Shown in pieces: positions 44,038-53,202 of a stretch of DNA of 64,000 nt. Position numbers and translations under genes: made by a program. Source of the DNA: Kriegella aquimaris (GTDB lineage: Bacteria > Bacteroidota > Bacteroidia > Flavobacteriales > Flavobacteriaceae); contig NZ_FNGV01000005.1 in the NCBI RefSeq assembly GCF_900103215.1, forward strand, positions 62,001 through 126,000. Direction: 5' to 3'. The first letter of the stretch is position 1. Each line of letters opens with the position of its first letter. The notes under the pieces are model-generated. The model did not search any database. It worked only from the letters and a program-made list of their open reading frames with translations, and was not told the DNA's origin.

Positions 44038-45156
44038 ATGATGGCTTCACAACTCTCTAAAGAAGAACTGATTGCGCTGCTGCGATTACAAAATGTCTCA
44101 AATATTGGAGATGTAATCGCTAAAAAATTGATTTCTCATTGCGGGAGCCCCGAAGCTGTTTTTGAAGATAGGCGGAGACAATTACTTAAAATCGACGGAA
44201 TAGGAGTCCACACGCTTAGAGGGTTATATGATTCCGAACACCTAGAGGCAGCGGAAGCGGAATATGATTTTATTAAAGGCAACGACATAGGTTTTTCTTA
44301 TTTTATGGATAAAGACCACCCGACCTATCTAAAGCATTGTGTTGATAGCCCCATATTATTATTTAAAAGAGGCAATATTAGCCTTAAGGGAAGAAAAATA
44401 ATAAGCGTTGTCGGCACACGAAATATCACGAGTTATGGCATGGCCTTCTGCGAGAAATTTATTGAGGAAATTGCGCCCTTAGACCCCATCATCATTAGTG
44501 GATTTGCCTATGGGGTAGATATATGTGCACAGCGAATGGCAATAAAGTACGGGCTACAAACTATTGCATGTCTTGCTCATGGCCTGAATCAAATGTATCC
44601 AAAGGCGCATTCGAAATACCAAAGAGACGTTGAGAAAAACGGAGGTTTTTTAACAGAGTTTTGGAGCACTAGCAAACCTGATCGCGAAAACTTTTTGAAA
44701 CGTAATCGCATAATTGCGGGTATGAGCGAGGCAACCGTGGTTGTCGAATCAGCGGAAAAGGGAGGCAGTTTGGTCACTGCTGATATTGCCAACAGTTATA
44801 ATCGTGATGTGTTTGCCGTACCCGGACGGGCGGGCGATAAGTTTAGTATTGGTTGCAATAACCTCATCAAGCAGCAGAAAGCACACATGATTACCTCGGC
44901 AGCCGATTTAATCTATTTGCTTGACTGGGAAATTGAAAGTATGGAAACTAAATCTATTCAGAAGCAGTTGTTCGTCGAATTGAATGAAACCGAAAAATCT
45001 ATTTACACTTATTTACAGCGTGAAGGGAAACAAATGTTAGATAGTGTAGCCCTCGAATGCCAATTACCTGTTTTTAAAGTTTCATCAACGCTTTTGAACA
45101 TGGAGATGAAAGGGCTTATACGACCCTTGCCGGGGAAATTGTTCGAAGCAATATAA
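44038..45156 (+). CDS. dprA: DNA-processing protein DprA
   Basis: This 372-residue protein loads RecA on incoming single-stranded DNA during transformation. The N-terminal SAM/HhH region is followed by the Rossmann-like core with VVGTRNITSYG, ISGFAYGVDICAQ, LAHGLNQMYPKAH, RIIAGMSEATVVVES and GGSLVTADIA; a C-terminal winged helix follows (ESALLE-type, about residues 305-370). Two adjacent ATG codons (44038, 44041) are preceded by a possible GTG at 44026. It has no other competence gene beside it. Confidence 0.95.
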   Translation: MMASQLSKEELIALLRLQNVSNIGDVIAKKLISHCGSPEAVFEDRRRQLLKIDGIGVHTLRGLYDSEHLEAAEAEYDFIKGNDIGFSYFMDKDHPTYLKHCVDSPILLFKRGNISLKGRKIISVVGTRNITSYGMAFCEKFIEEIAPLDPIIISGFAYGVDICAQRMAIKYGLQTIACLAHGLNQMYPKAHSKYQRDVEKNGGFLTEFWSTSKPDRENFLKRNRIIAGMSEATVVVESAEKGGSLVTADIANSYNRDVFAVPGRAGDKFSIGCNNLIKQQKAHMITSAADLIYLLDWEIESMETKSIQKQLFVELNETEKSIYTYLQREGKQMLDSVALECQLPVFKVSSTLLNMEMKGLIRPLPGKLFEAI

Positions 45157-45472
45157 TTCAATGTCTTTTCTTCAAGGTTTTCGCGTCATGCTATAATGTA
45201 TGCACCGTTTTCGCATTAATATTCCCTCTTACTTAAAACTCGTAATCGGAGCAAAATAACAAACTGATCATTAGGTAGGCTTAGGTGAAAATTAGATAAT
45301 GTCCCATCTTAAATTTTTTGGTATTCAAATATGGTTATTCAGCAAAAAGCTATGCCGACATCAATGAAACGGAAAAGTCGAGAGCAACTGGTTGGTTGGT
45401 TTTTGAAAAAAGGTATCTTTGCTGAAATTTTTTTGACCTTTTAATTCAATCTTTCAATAATTAGTATCATTA
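45157..45472. other. Intergenic region dprA to FKBP gene
   Basis: This 316-base gap is AT-rich. Apart from the promoter at 45392-45421 I see no gene, repeat or hairpin that stands out. Confidence 0.6.
45392..45421 (+). promoter_or_regulatory. Promoter of the FKBP gene
   Basis: TTG (45392-45394), 19 bases, then TATCTTTG (45414-45421) matches the Bacteroidetes pattern well. The leader to the ATG at 45473 is about 45 bases. Confidence 0.58.
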
Positions 45473-46234
45473 ATGAACAAGAGCTTTATAGTATTAGTTG
45501 CGTTTTTAATAGGGACCACCACTTATGCGCAAAAAAAGAAAGATTTAATAAACGAAGTTGCGAAATTAAAGGCTGAAGCTACTGAAATTAGGTCTGAATT
45601 AAACGCTTTAGAAAAAGCAAAAGAGGTTAACCTTGAAAATGACCTTCATAAATTCAGCTATGCTTTTGGAGTTGTCATGACCAATAATTTGAAGGCAGCT
45701 GGTTTTGATTCGTTACCCTACAATGTGGTGGCCGTAGCGATAGAAGACGTTATGAAGGAAGAAGAGAAGATAACGGTCGAAGAAGCCATGGGCATTGTTC
45801 AAAGCAGGTTTCAGGAAATGCAGGAAGCTGAAGCGAAAGAAAAAAGTGCCGAAGGAGAGTTGTTTTTAGCTGAAAACGCGAAGAGACCTACAGTGGTTAC
45901 TACTGAAAGTGGATTGCAATATGAAATATTAACAGAAGGCAAGGGCGTCATTCCTGAAAGTACTGACCACGTAAGCGTGCATTACAAAGGAATGTTGATA
46001 GATGGAAAGGTTTTCGACAGTTCAATAGACCGTGGCGAACCTGCTACCTTAGGTGTAACCGGTGTAATTCAAGGATGGCAAGAAGCCTTACAATTAATGC
46101 CGGTAGGCTCAAAATGGAAAGTATATGTACCGCAAGATCTTGGGTATGGGCCACGAGGTGCGGGTAATGGAATGATTCCACCCTACGCCGCCTTGATTTT
46201 TGAAATGGAATTACTTTCAATAGAAGGTCAGTAA
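45473..46234 (+). CDS. FKBP-type peptidyl-prolyl cis-trans isomerase, exported
   Basis: This 253-residue protein has a signal peptide (cleavage at TTYAQ), a helical dimerisation segment of the FKBP_N type (about residues 20-130), and a C-terminal FKBP domain with VHYKGMLIDGKVFDSS, PATLGVTGVIQGWQEAL, GSKWKVYVPQDLGYGP and PPYAALIFEMEL. It is a Mip/FkpA-like folding helper for periplasmic or outer-membrane proteins. It has a well-formed promoter of its own. Confidence 0.93.
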   Translation: MNKSFIVLVAFLIGTTTYAQKKKDLINEVAKLKAEATEIRSELNALEKAKEVNLENDLHKFSYAFGVVMTNNLKAAGFDSLPYNVVAVAIEDVMKEEEKITVEEAMGIVQSRFQEMQEAEAKEKSAEGELFLAENAKRPTVVTTESGLQYEILTEGKGVIPESTDHVSVHYKGMLIDGKVFDSSIDRGEPATLGVTGVIQGWQEALQLMPVGSKWKVYVPQDLGYGPRGAGNGMIPPYAALIFEMELLSIEGQ

Positions 46235-46362
46235 ATGATGCAAATCAGCATCGGTCTTTTATAAACTATCCCCGATATTGTTATTTAAAAACCCAAAGAA
46301 CATAGTTTGTCGGTAAATTCAACGAACTATGACAAACCAATGGGTCTGTTTTTAATTATTCA

Positions 46363-46500
46363 TTAGCTATCAAAGAGTGTTTTATGTAGTTCGTCGAACA
46401 ATGCTATCGCCTCATCTTTGCAGGGATTACTGGTCTCCTTTAATGAATTTACAAAAGCGACTACTTGGTCGGTTTGATTAAATTGAAAATCGTTTTTCAC
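46363..46500 (-). CDS. Possible small protein of 45 residues
   Basis: A minus-strand frame runs from GTG (46500-46498) to TAA (46363-46365) and reads MKNDFQFNQTDQVVAFVNSL followed by an acidic part ending HKTLFDS. A stop lies directly upstream in frame. It starts 24 bases after the M28 peptidase stop on the same strand. Composition is protein-like and soluble, but it matches no family I know. It may be a real small gene or a remnant. Confidence 0.3.
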   Translation of the reverse strand: MKNDFQFNQTDQVVAFVNSLKETSNPCKDEAIALFDELHKTLFDS

Positions 46501-46524
46501 TTATACCGATTTTCATTCCGTTTC

Positions 46525-47481
46525 CTAATCTTGGGGTATGAAATGCATCTTATAAGAGGTCGTCGCGATTTTTAAGATGGTGCGATAAATATATTCACAG
46601 ACCAGACGCTCGCCCTCAAGATTAATTAACTCTAAGGTGTCTTCAGGTGTGTGATACTGAGGATGACCCCCAGTATGAATTCCCAAAACAGAAATCCCCT
46701 TTTTGTAAAAAGACACATGGTCAGACCCTCCTACCGACCCAGCGTGAACAACAGGGTTCAATTCACATTGTTCCCCTAAATTTTTCATGAGTTCAACACC
46801 ATTGGGAAAGGTGCCTGCTCCGCCCATATAAACTTGTTTGCCATCGTTCAATCTTCCGACCATGTCCATGTTGATCATTAGTTTTATTTGGGAAAGTGGA
46901 ACAGGAGGGTGTTCAACAAAATTCTTACTCCCTAAAAGACCTTGTTCTTCGGCACCAAAGGCGACCAACAGCACGCTGCGTTTTAGAAGGCTTTTTTGAC
47001 TTACAAGCTTTTCTCCAATCTCAAGAAGGGCTGCCGTGCCACTAGCGTTATCATCGGCCCCATAATGAATCGTATTTTTTTTATCCGATTTTGAAGAAGG
47101 CCCTCCGAGGCCCAAATGATCGTAATGTGCGCCCAAGACCACGTACTCATCTTTTAGTTCTGGGTCATTGCCCGGTATTATGGCAATGACGTTCCAAGTT
47201 TTGGCGATAGGTTTATCAACAACCTCTTTTTCAGTACGTAGTTGTGCTTTAAACGACTGTTTGTATGATTTTTTCAGGGGAAGCGCACCAGCATCTTTAA
47301 AAGCCTGTTGAATATACCGAACGATCTTTTTGTTTTTAGCTCCACCGGGATACCTTCCCGCATTCGCTTCGGAAGTTAAAAAGGCAATATGTTCCTTGAG
47401 TTCGTTCGTAGTGATTTCCGTTTGGGAATAAATAACTCCTCCCCATAGGAGAAGTAAGGCATAACATAAAAATCGCTTCAT
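46525..47481 (-). CDS. M28 family zinc aminopeptidase
   Basis: This 318-residue exported protein (signal ending VIYSQ) has the di-zinc M28 site: HYDHLG, GADDNASG, catalytic FGAEEQGLLGS, MDMVGRL and the late HTGGHPQYHTPEDT. It likely trims N-terminal residues from peptides in the periplasm or outside. It starts 15 bases after the trpS stop, so it may be read through from trpS. Confidence 0.92.
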   Translation of the reverse strand: MKRFLCYALLLLWGGVIYSQTEITTNELKEHIAFLTSEANAGRYPGGAKNKKIVRYIQQAFKDAGALPLKKSYKQSFKAQLRTEKEVVDKPIAKTWNVIAIIPGNDPELKDEYVVLGAHYDHLGLGGPSSKSDKKNTIHYGADDNASGTAALLEIGEKLVSQKSLLKRSVLLVAFGAEEQGLLGSKNFVEHPPVPLSQIKLMINMDMVGRLNDGKQVYMGGAGTFPNGVELMKNLGEQCELNPVVHAGSVGGSDHVSFYKKGISVLGIHTGGHPQYHTPEDTLELINLEGERLVCEYIYRTILKIATTSYKMHFIPQD

Positions 47482-47496
47482 AAAATCAGATTAAAA

Positions 47497-48465
47497 TCAA
47501 TAACCCACTTTTTTCCGAACTCGCTCCAGTACCCCATTGGCTACTTTTTGAGCTTTTTCTGCACCTAAGGCCAAGGCACTGTCTATTTCATCTAAATGAT
47601 TCATATAATAATCATACTTTTCACGAGCCTCGCCAAACTGTTCGACGATAAGTTCATAGAGCGCCTGTTTCGCATGGCCATAGCCATAATTTCCGTTTTG
47701 ATAATTCGAACGCATTTCAGCAATCTGTTCCGCTGAGGCCAAAATTTTGTAAAGAGCGAATACATTATCGGTATCAGGGTCTTTGGGGTCTTCCATGGGC
47801 GTGCTGTCGGTTTGTATGCCCATAATCTGTTTGCGTAATTTTTTATCGGTTTGAAAAAGACTAATGAGGTTTCCCATACTCTTGCTCATCTTTTGGCCAT
47901 CGGTGCCCGGTATGTACATTGTTTCTTCTTGAACTTTGGCTTCGGGCAGTATAAATGTTTCACCCATTTGCGCATGAAAACGCGAGGCAACGTCGCGGGT
48001 TATTTCCAAATGTTGTAATTGGTCCTTACCTACTGGAACGATATTGGCATCGTATAGCAAAATATCGGCTGCCATCAACATCGGGTAATTGAAGAGTCCT
48101 GCATTTACATCTTCCAAACGGCCTGCTTTATCTTTAAATGAATGAGCAAGAGTCAATCGCTGATAAGGGAAAAAGCAACTAAGGTACCAAGCGAGTTCGG
48201 TCGTTTGAGGCACGTCGCTCTGACGATAAAAAACGGTTTTTTCTATGTCAAGACCAAAGGCAAGCCAAGTAGCCGCAATGGCGTAGGTGTTATTGCGTAA
48301 AGTGCTTCCATCTTTTATCTGGGTCAACGAATGCATATCTGCAATAAAAAGAAAAGATTCGTTTTCTGGGTCTTGCGCCATTTTAATTGCGGGCATTATC
48401 GCACCTAAAATGTTACCCAAATGTGGTGTGCCCGTACTTTGTATGCCTGTTAATATTCGTGCCAT
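47497..48465 (-). CDS. trpS: Tryptophan-tRNA ligase
   Basis: This 322-residue class I synthetase charges tRNA-Trp. Motifs are TGIQSTGTPHLGNILGA (HIGH-type PHLGN), GKDQLQHLEITRDVA and DGQKMSKSMGN (KMSKS). The ATG at 48465 gives the usual start MARILTGIQ; a TTG at 48489 would overlap the -7 promoter element, so it is rejected. It is divergent from plsC with 64 bases between starts. Confidence 0.97.
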   Translation of the reverse strand: MARILTGIQSTGTPHLGNILGAIMPAIKMAQDPENESFLFIADMHSLTQIKDGSTLRNNTYAIAATWLAFGLDIEKTVFYRQSDVPQTTELAWYLSCFFPYQRLTLAHSFKDKAGRLEDVNAGLFNYPMLMAADILLYDANIVPVGKDQLQHLEITRDVASRFHAQMGETFILPEAKVQEETMYIPGTDGQKMSKSMGNLISLFQTDKKLRKQIMGIQTDSTPMEDPKDPDTDNVFALYKILASAEQIAEMRSNYQNGNYGYGHAKQALYELIVEQFGEAREKYDYYMNHLDEIDSALALGAEKAQKVANGVLERVRKKVGY

Positions 48466-48486
48466 GAGTTCTTTTTCAATAAGGAG

Positions 48487-48494
48487 CAAAGGTA
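48487..48494 (-). promoter_or_regulatory. Candidate -7 element of trpS
   Basis: TACCTTTG on the minus strand matches TAnnTTTG, predicting a start near 48480 and a short leader to the ATG at 48465. No correctly spaced -33 TTG is present. Confidence 0.42.
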
Positions 48495-48516
48495 AAAGAA
48501 ATCACAATTATATTGC

Positions 48517-48524
48517 TACTTTTG
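48517..48524 (+). promoter_or_regulatory. Candidate -7 element of plsC
   Basis: TACTTTTG matches TAnnTTTG and ends five bases before the ATG at 48530, so the transcript may begin at or next to the start codon. No -33 TTG is seen. Confidence 0.38.
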
Positions 48525-48529
48525 ACCTT

Positions 48530-49273
48530 ATGCTTTCCACCTTAAAAAAAACCGGCCAAGCGATTTATCGAATTTGGTTTTATATACTTGTTGCACTTCC
48601 CATTTTCGTATTTTTTCCGTTTTTACTAGTGACAACAATATCGGAAAAAACGTACCCACAGTTTTTTTGGATGGCGCGAAACCTATGGGCAATCCCGATT
48701 CTGTATGGTATGGGGTGTCCTCCTAAAGTTATTTATGAACAGCAAATCATTAGAAGAAAAAGCTATATGTTGGTTGCCAATCACACAAGCATGCTAGATA
48801 TAATGCTTATGCTGAAAGTGAGCAAAAACCCTTTTGTGTTTATCGGTAAGAAAGAATTGGCAAAAATTCCATTGTTTGGGTTTTTTTATAAACGTGTCTG
48901 CATTATGGTCGACAGGGAAGATGCTAAAAGTAGAACAGGGGTATATCGAAGAGCGCAACGGCGACTAAATCAAGGGTTGAGTATTTGTATTTTCCCCGAG
49001 GGCGGAGTGCCAGATGATGAAACCGTCGTGTTGGACGACTTTAAGGATGGAGCTTTTAAAATGGCCATAGGGCATAAGATTCCCGTAGTGCCCATTACAT
49101 TTTACGATAATAAAACACGTTTCTCGTTTACATTTTTTAGTGGTGGGCCTGGGACGATTCGAGCCAAAGTGCACAAGTTCTTTGAAACTGGAATGTTAGA
49201 TGGGGAAGACAAAGTTATGTTACGAGAGCAGGTAAGGGAAGTTATTTTAACGGAGTTGCAGAAAAATCGATAA
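48530..49273 (+). CDS. plsC: 1-acyl-sn-glycerol-3-phosphate acyltransferase
   Basis: This 247-residue enzyme acylates lysophosphatidate to phosphatidate. It has an N-terminal membrane helix (FYILVALPIFVFFPFLL), the catalytic ANHTSMLDIM (HX4D), the substrate block FPEGGVPDD and the late IPVVPITFY. The ATG at 48530 is chosen; the frame is open further upstream inside trpS but that part is antisense to it. It is convergent with the sulfatase gene, only 13 bases apart. Confidence 0.93.
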   Translation: MLSTLKKTGQAIYRIWFYILVALPIFVFFPFLLVTTISEKTYPQFFWMARNLWAIPILYGMGCPPKVIYEQQIIRRKSYMLVANHTSMLDIMLMLKVSKNPFVFIGKKELAKIPLFGFFYKRVCIMVDREDAKSRTGVYRRAQRRLNQGLSICIFPEGGVPDDETVVLDDFKDGAFKMAIGHKIPVVPITFYDNKTRFSFTFFSGGPGTIRAKVHKFFETGMLDGEDKVMLREQVREVILTELQKNR

Positions 49274-49286
49274 CCATTATACCAAT

Positions 49287-50825
49287 TTATTTCATTTGTG
49301 GTTCAAGATCGTGGTAATCTTTCTTAAGTTGACCTAGCTTCTCGGGAAAAGTAACGGCGAGATTATTTAATTCTGTAGGGTCTTCTTTCAGATTGTATAA
49401 TTCCCAAGAACCGCCGTTAAGACGCACAATTTTATAATCTCCCTTTCTAAACATTCTGAACTTGTCAAGGCCAGAAATGAAATAGTCGGGCTGTTCACGC
49501 TGTTCCCCTTTAAATATGGGTAACAATGAACGGCCGTGGAGCTTAAGGCTGGCGTGTCCATCAATGGAATCTGGATACTGCGTTTGCAGAATCTCTAATA
49601 AGGTGGGTGCAATATCGACCACATGTCCGGGTTGTGCGCTTATAGTGCCGGGGTTGATTTTATTCTGCCAGTAAGCAATAAAAGGAGTGCGGCTGCCACC
49701 TTCGTGACCAGCTTGCTTGTATTGTCTAAAAGGAGTGTTCGACAGATTGGCCCAAGTGGATCGTAGGCTCCAATATGAATTGCTGGGTCCAGGTTGTACA
49801 TCTTTGATTTTGTTGGTGTAAAATGGACAGGCTCCGTTATCTACCAAAAACAAGATCAAGGTATTTTCTAGTTTACCACTTTGCCGGAGTTTATCCAAAA
49901 CCCTTCCTATGTTTTGATCCATTCGGTCAATGATACCAGCATACACGGCCATCTCAAGGTCAAGGGAATCTTGTTGTGCCTCAGACAGACTTTCCCATGG
50001 ATAATAATCGGTATAACTCGGTATTAGTGGTCCGCGTGACGTATTCAGATTACCTTGTGCAGGACTGAGTTTTGCGTTTTCCGGAAGAATTTTCATCCGC
50101 TGCATTCGCTTAAACCGTTCCTGTCGCAATGTGTCCCATCCTTTGCGATAGGTGCCTCGATATTTGGCAATATCTTCAGGTCGAGCCTGTAATGGGTAGT
50201 GTGCGGCATGATAGGGCAAATACAAGAAGAAGGGATTCTGGTTTTCAAAAGTATCCTCCAACCATTTTAGGGCATAATCCGTAATAAAGTCGGTCTTGTA
50301 CATAGGTGAACGGGTATGCTCGATTTCATTTGCAGCGAGTTCGCTGCCATTGAGATAAAAGGGCCTTTCGAATGCACCGGAAGGCGGTAGGAAATATTCC
50401 GTAGTGGCCCAAAACTGAAAAGACTTATCGAAAACATATTCGGCCTTGCAGTAGTCTGGCACCCAAGAGTCAAAATGCTCTTTGCCGCTCATAATATTGG
50501 TATATCCCGCTTGTTTGGTCAGGTGTGCCAAGTGTACGGCCCCGTTGCCTCCATTGTAAAGACCTGTGAGTAGCGATGAACGTGTCGGGTTGCATTTAGC
50601 CATATTATAGAATGTGGAAAAACGCATACCCCCATTGGCTAGAAAATCTATATTAGGGGTTTCGATTTCCCCTCCATAACATCCAATATCGGAGAAGCCG
50701 ATGTCATCGGCCATGATGATTACAATATTGGGCGTTTCTGTTTCTTTAGTGGATTGCGAGAAACATGAAAATATGGAGAATAATAATATAGAAATATAGA
50801 ACCTTGGACAAAGGACGAATCTCAT
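49287..50825 (-). CDS. Exported sulfatase (S1 family)
   Basis: This 512-residue formylglycine-dependent sulfatase has an N-terminal signal, possibly lipoprotein (IFSC, Cys21). Active-site parts are IMADDIGFSDIGCYGG (metal Asp pair), CNPTRSSLLTG (the CxPxR sequence whose Cys becomes formylglycine), GKEHFDSW, YHAAHYP and VDNGA. The loop between the CxPxR site and GKEH is shorter than in typical members. No SusCD pair or maturase is adjacent. It probably removes sulfate from an algal glycan or other sulfate ester; the exact substrate cannot be read from the sequence. Confidence 0.92.
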   Translation of the reverse strand: MRFVLCPRFYISILLFSIFSCFSQSTKETETPNIVIIMADDIGFSDIGCYGGEIETPNIDFLANGGMRFSTFYNMAKCNPTRSSLLTGLYNGGNGAVHLAHLTKQAGYTNIMSGKEHFDSWVPDYCKAEYVFDKSFQFWATTEYFLPPSGAFERPFYLNGSELAANEIEHTRSPMYKTDFITDYALKWLEDTFENQNPFFLYLPYHAAHYPLQARPEDIAKYRGTYRKGWDTLRQERFKRMQRMKILPENAKLSPAQGNLNTSRGPLIPSYTDYYPWESLSEAQQDSLDLEMAVYAGIIDRMDQNIGRVLDKLRQSGKLENTLILFLVDNGACPFYTNKIKDVQPGPSNSYWSLRSTWANLSNTPFRQYKQAGHEGGSRTPFIAYWQNKINPGTISAQPGHVVDIAPTLLEILQTQYPDSIDGHASLKLHGRSLLPIFKGEQREQPDYFISGLDKFRMFRKGDYKIVRLNGGSWELYNLKEDPTELNNLAVTFPEKLGQLKKDYHDLEPQMK

Positions 50826-51031
50826 TTTTAGGTATGTTATGGAATTTCACGCTAGGGTAAGATACAAAAAAAGGAGCGCATAAAGTTTTGGTTTTATGCC
50901 ATTTCAAGGATTAAAAAAAGAAAGAAAAAGAGTTAATAGCAAAATACCGGATGGTTTATTATGCCGATAGTCTTCGTCTTGTATTGCGCAAGTTCTGTAC
51001 AATACATCTATTATTATTAGAGTATATCACA

Positions 51032-52567
51032 CTAAAATTTAAAGTTGAGCCCGCTGTAGATACCTAAAGAAAAGGGTTGAAAATCACCTGCCGTATTCGA
51101 AAAGGTGTTCAATTGATATTTGAAAACCGGTTCTACGTTCAACCTTATTTTAGGGGTTACTTTATAATTTAGTCCGAAACCGACATTGGTGCTGAAATTG
51201 ACAGTGTTGAGATTATTGGCCTCCCCTACTTCGGTAGTTAATTCACCCGAGGTCAAAGCTACAGAGTTATCAATTAAAAACAGTGAACTTATTCCGCCCA
51301 CCAAGTCAATGCCGAACTTATTATCGATCAGCGCATAATTTAACTCCATAGGAATTTCCAAATAACCAAATTGTTGCGCCATAACACCGTCGCGGGCAAT
51401 TTCAACGAAAGCATCTTTTTGAACCAAACCGTTACTCGACTTCTCGACACTTTCAACTACCAAATTCTCGGAAGTTTGGATATAGTTGATATTAGTAATC
51501 TCTCCATTCGTAGAACTTGCCAAGGAGGATGAAAATTCAATATCATTGGTATTATAGCCATAATCAACCTTATTTACTCCTGAACGAAGACTTAATTTTT
51601 TACTTATTTGGTAAGAAACCGAAAGTCCGTAACTCATATTGATATTACCTGATTTTGAATTAGGCGCAAAACTGGAATGTATTGGAGAACCATCACCAAA
51701 TGAATTAAAATAAACCGGGGCTACATTGGCACCAACGGCCCATTTCCCGTCTTTATTTTCGACTATTTTTTCTTCTTCTGATGCTTCAATCTCATCAAAT
51801 ATTGATTTCTTTTTCTTTAGTTCTTCCTCAATCTCGGAATTTTCTTCTTCGATTTGCGCTATGGCCTGACGATTCAAGTTAGCGGTGCTTGGGTCAATAT
51901 TTTCCGAAGTAGGCCTTGTAGTGTCTTTTTCAATAGTTAGGGTTCTTGAGGCATTCTCTTCTTCCTCATTATTCACAGCTACTAAATTTCCCTTTTGGTT
52001 TGAAATAGCAATATTCTTGTTTTTCCCTTTCTTAACAAACCCTTCTTTTTCTTCGCTGGCCAGGGTTGGCTCATTGTTTTGAACAATCTCTGCTTCTTGA
52101 TTCCCTAAGTCTTGTGGTGTGGTTTTTAGCTTTTCTTTTCCCGTTTTGGAAGTCACGACAGTATTTTTGTCAACTTTCCTTTCAAGCAAAGAATTGTCCT
52201 CTGGGGTGTCGAAATCATTTTTCTGGCTTTCTTTAGCCACATCAACAACTTCATTTTCTGTTGAATCGGTATTCCCCAAAATATGTTGGCGTTCTTGCGA
52301 ATCTTCTTTCTCTACGGGTTTTTCAACGTTCGTTATGGTAGCAGGATTTTCCTTGTCCGAAGTACTTTCAAACGGGTTTAATATGAATATAAAAAAACCT
52401 AAAACGGCAGCAGCACCAGAGAGTTTCCACCACAATGGGACGATTTTTTTCGATTTTTTCTTTTTATCCAATGACGCCGTTATCTGTTGCCAGACTTTTT
52501 CGTCAGGAACCTCTGAAAAGTTTTTGAACTTTTCTTGGAACAACTTGTCTAAGTTCTTTTTGCCCAT
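51032..52567 (-). CDS. Anti-sigma-like N-terminus fused to outer-membrane beta-barrel domain
   Basis: This 511-residue protein has a cytosolic N-terminal segment of about 45 residues (LDKLFQEKFKNFSEVPDEKV, a pattern seen in flavobacterial anti-sigma partners), a basic stretch and one membrane helix (about residues 47-62, KLSGAAAVLGFFIFIL), a long acidic and lysine-rich linker of about 190 residues, and a C-terminal porin-like beta domain (VGANVAPVYFNS to GIYSGLNFKF, ending in Phe). It lies 42 bases downstream of the ECF sigma gene, so it probably holds and releases that factor. The two membrane elements in one chain are unusual (see findings). Confidence 0.82.
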   Translation of the reverse strand: MGKKNLDKLFQEKFKNFSEVPDEKVWQQITASLDKKKKSKKIVPLWWKLSGAAAVLGFFIFILNPFESTSDKENPATITNVEKPVEKEDSQERQHILGNTDSTENEVVDVAKESQKNDFDTPEDNSLLERKVDKNTVVTSKTGKEKLKTTPQDLGNQEAEIVQNNEPTLASEEKEGFVKKGKNKNIAISNQKGNLVAVNNEEEENASRTLTIEKDTTRPTSENIDPSTANLNRQAIAQIEEENSEIEEELKKKKSIFDEIEASEEEKIVENKDGKWAVGANVAPVYFNSFGDGSPIHSSFAPNSKSGNINMSYGLSVSYQISKKLSLRSGVNKVDYGYNTNDIEFSSSLASSTNGEITNINYIQTSENLVVESVEKSSNGLVQKDAFVEIARDGVMAQQFGYLEIPMELNYALIDNKFGIDLVGGISSLFLIDNSVALTSGELTTEVGEANNLNTVNFSTNVGFGLNYKVTPKIRLNVEPVFKYQLNTFSNTAGDFQPFSLGIYSGLNFKF

Positions 52568-52609
52568 CCTAATATTACTTTGTGTTTTGTATGAGTACCC
52601 AAAAAAGGG

Positions 52610-53176
52610 TCACATCATACTTCCAAATGCAATAATCAGTACGCCGATTATTGACCTGTTGATTTCGGTTTCGATTTTTTCTTTTAAAATACTTCTTGCG
52701 CGAGCAAGATTTGATTTTGATGTTCCGGGCGATGTGCCCAAAAGTTCGCTTATTTCTTTGTGCGAGTATCCGTCAAGCACATAGAGGTTAAAGGTTGTTC
52801 TATACTTGTTTGGAAGACTTTGAATATGGTTTAAAAGAGTCTCTAAGCTCACATCGACATAACCTGATTCTACATATGTTTCTTCCTCTGTGTTTTCGGA
52901 GACGAGACTGAGGTGTTCTTCCTTTCTATACTTTTGTAATACCGTGTTTACGGTTATACGTTTCATCCAACCTTCAAAAGACCCTTTTGATTTGTACTGT
53001 TCGATTTTTTCGAAAATGGTAATAAAGCTATCGTGAAGGTTGTCTTCAGCCTCCGTTTTATTGCGCGAATATTTAAGGCAAATACCGAACAGTATATCGG
53101 CGTATTTTCGATATAACTGTTCTTGTGCCTTTCTGTCGCCTTTTCTGCAACTCTGTATTAGCTCGTCCAGACTCAA
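52610..53176 (-). CDS. ECF-type RNA polymerase sigma factor
   Basis: This 188-residue sigma-70 family protein has region 2 (EQLYRKYADILFGICLKYSR, DNLHDSFITIFEKI, FEGWMKRITVN) and region 4 (LPNKYRTTFNLYVLDGYSHK, ISELLGTSPGTSKSNLARAR). A C-terminal hydrophobic tail (RSIIGVLIIAFGSMM) follows. The start codon is TTG. It follows the lipoprotein gene by 26 bases and precedes its probable regulator, the anti-sigma/barrel fusion. Confidence 0.92.
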   Translation of the reverse strand: MSLDELIQSCRKGDRKAQEQLYRKYADILFGICLKYSRNKTEAEDNLHDSFITIFEKIEQYKSKGSFEGWMKRITVNTVLQKYRKEEHLSLVSENTEEETYVESGYVDVSLETLLNHIQSLPNKYRTTFNLYVLDGYSHKEISELLGTSPGTSKSNLARARSILKEKIETEINRSIIGVLIIAFGSMM

Positions 53177-53202
53177 ACTATGGGTTAGCTATTAATATTG
53201 GT

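Noticed and set aside
46301-46337. Interlocking inverted repeats CATAGTT/AACTATG and GTTTGTC/GACAAAC
   Set aside because: Stems are only 7 bp and cannot form together without a pseudoknot; no T run follows, so neither a terminator nor a riboswitch is supported.
48287-48529. N-terminal extension of plsC into trpS
   Set aside because: The extension is antisense to trpS and lacks signal or domain features; the ATG at 48530 gives a normal-length PlsC.
52119-52784. Plus-strand frame of 221 codons opposite the anti-sigma and sigma genes
   Set aside because: It is Ser/Phe-rich, arising opposite the Glu/Lys-rich linker of the real gene, with no motif of its own.
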